Position numbers and translations under genes: made by a program. 5,629 bases of DNA from Desulfobacterales bacterium (GTDB taxonomy: Bacteria > Desulfobacterota > Desulfobacteria > Desulfobacterales > UBA11574): positions 1 to 5,629 of the forward strand of contig JAUVTO010000141.1 of NCBI GenBank assembly GCA_030601485.1. Direction: 5' to 3'. Under the pieces are notes generated by a model. The model was given only the letters and a program-made list of their open reading frames with translations, did no database searches and had not been told where the DNA came from. Shown in pieces: positions 5,504 to 5,629 of this stretch (position 1 is its first letter; every line of letters starts with the position of its first letter).

Positions 5504-5618
5504 GAAGTGCCTAAAGTGAGCTAAAGTGCCTAAAGTTATGGTGTCGCTTCGCTCCGCTGATTTTATATAATTGACAGAATTCCTTAACTTTAGCTCACTT
5601 TAAACTTTAGTTCACTTC
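5504..5618. repeat. Facing arrays of 9-10 bp AAAGTG units (imperfect inverted repeat)
   Basis: The left arm (5504-5541) repeats AAGTG at 5505, 5514, 5524 and AAGT at 5533, steps of 9, 10 and 9 bp, with units alternating between AAGTGCCTA and AAGTGAGCTA. The right arm (5582-5618) read on the minus strand repeats AAGT with steps of 10, 7 and 10 bp and carries the same AAAGTGAGCTAAAGTTA core. The arms match as an imperfect inverted repeat of about 38 bp around a 40-bp centre containing GTGTCGCTTCGCTCCGCTG (5541-5559). No coding potential is seen. It resembles a small dispersed palindromic repeat; further units may continue beyond the window edge. Confidence 0.75.
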
Positions 5619-5629
5619 AAACTCTTGCA

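Larger units (their letters stand above)
5328..5629. other. Non-coding region upstream of the lipoprotein gene
   Basis: I see no gene on either strand. From left to right it holds an AT-rich stretch with a lone TATAAA on the minus strand (5377-5382) that lacks a decent -35 partner, a GC-rich patch with a strong hairpin (5405-5500), and a pair of facing short-unit arrays (5504-5618). The promoter of the lipoprotein gene must lie here, but I cannot place it with confidence. Confidence 0.55.

Overview
The window looks like a stretch of a Gram-negative, probably anaerobic, chromosome. The gene content fits a Desulfobacterota (Desulfobacterales-like) bacterium: a combined ornithine acetyltransferase, a DUF4398/OmpA outer-membrane lipoprotein, a PrpB-like lyase, moderate GC genes and AT-rich spacers loaded with short-period repeats. 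That placement is inference from gene style and spacer repeats. No rRNA or other lineage marker is present.

Layout from left to right. A complete RsuA/RluB/RluF-family rRNA pseudouridine synthase (3-710, minus) lies downstream of argJ (840-2024, minus). The two could form one transcript read right to left from a good sigma-70-like promoter at 2058-2086. Their 129-bp gap holds a compact array of 7-bp units. Next is a 617-bp AT-rich spacer (2025-2641) with no convincing gene but several signs of decayed repeats. An isocitrate lyase/PEP mutase superfamily gene follows (2642-3526, plus), starting at TTG behind a near-perfect Shine-Dalgarno. It keeps every catalytic residue of the methylisocitrate lyase type. 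The spacer at 3527-3822 contains a 46-codon minus-strand reading frame that looks like the C-terminal tail of a glycine betaine/osmoprotectant ABC-transporter binding protein. A large outer-membrane lipoprotein gene (3823-5313, minus) encodes about three helical DUF4398-like repeats and a C-terminal OmpA peptidoglycan-binding domain. The last ~300 bp are non-coding: a GC-rich hairpin, then two facing arrays of 9-10 bp AAAGTG units.

The genes do not form one pathway. ArgJ makes ornithine and recycles acetyl groups for arginine synthesis. The synthase modifies rRNA, the lyase acts on a C4-C7 carboxylic acid of unknown identity, and the lipoprotein probably ties the outer membrane to peptidoglycan. 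I see no phage, CRISPR, toxin-antitoxin or defence locus. The least explained material is in the spacers: tandem 7-10 bp units arranged as inverted repeats, and the orphan transporter tail.
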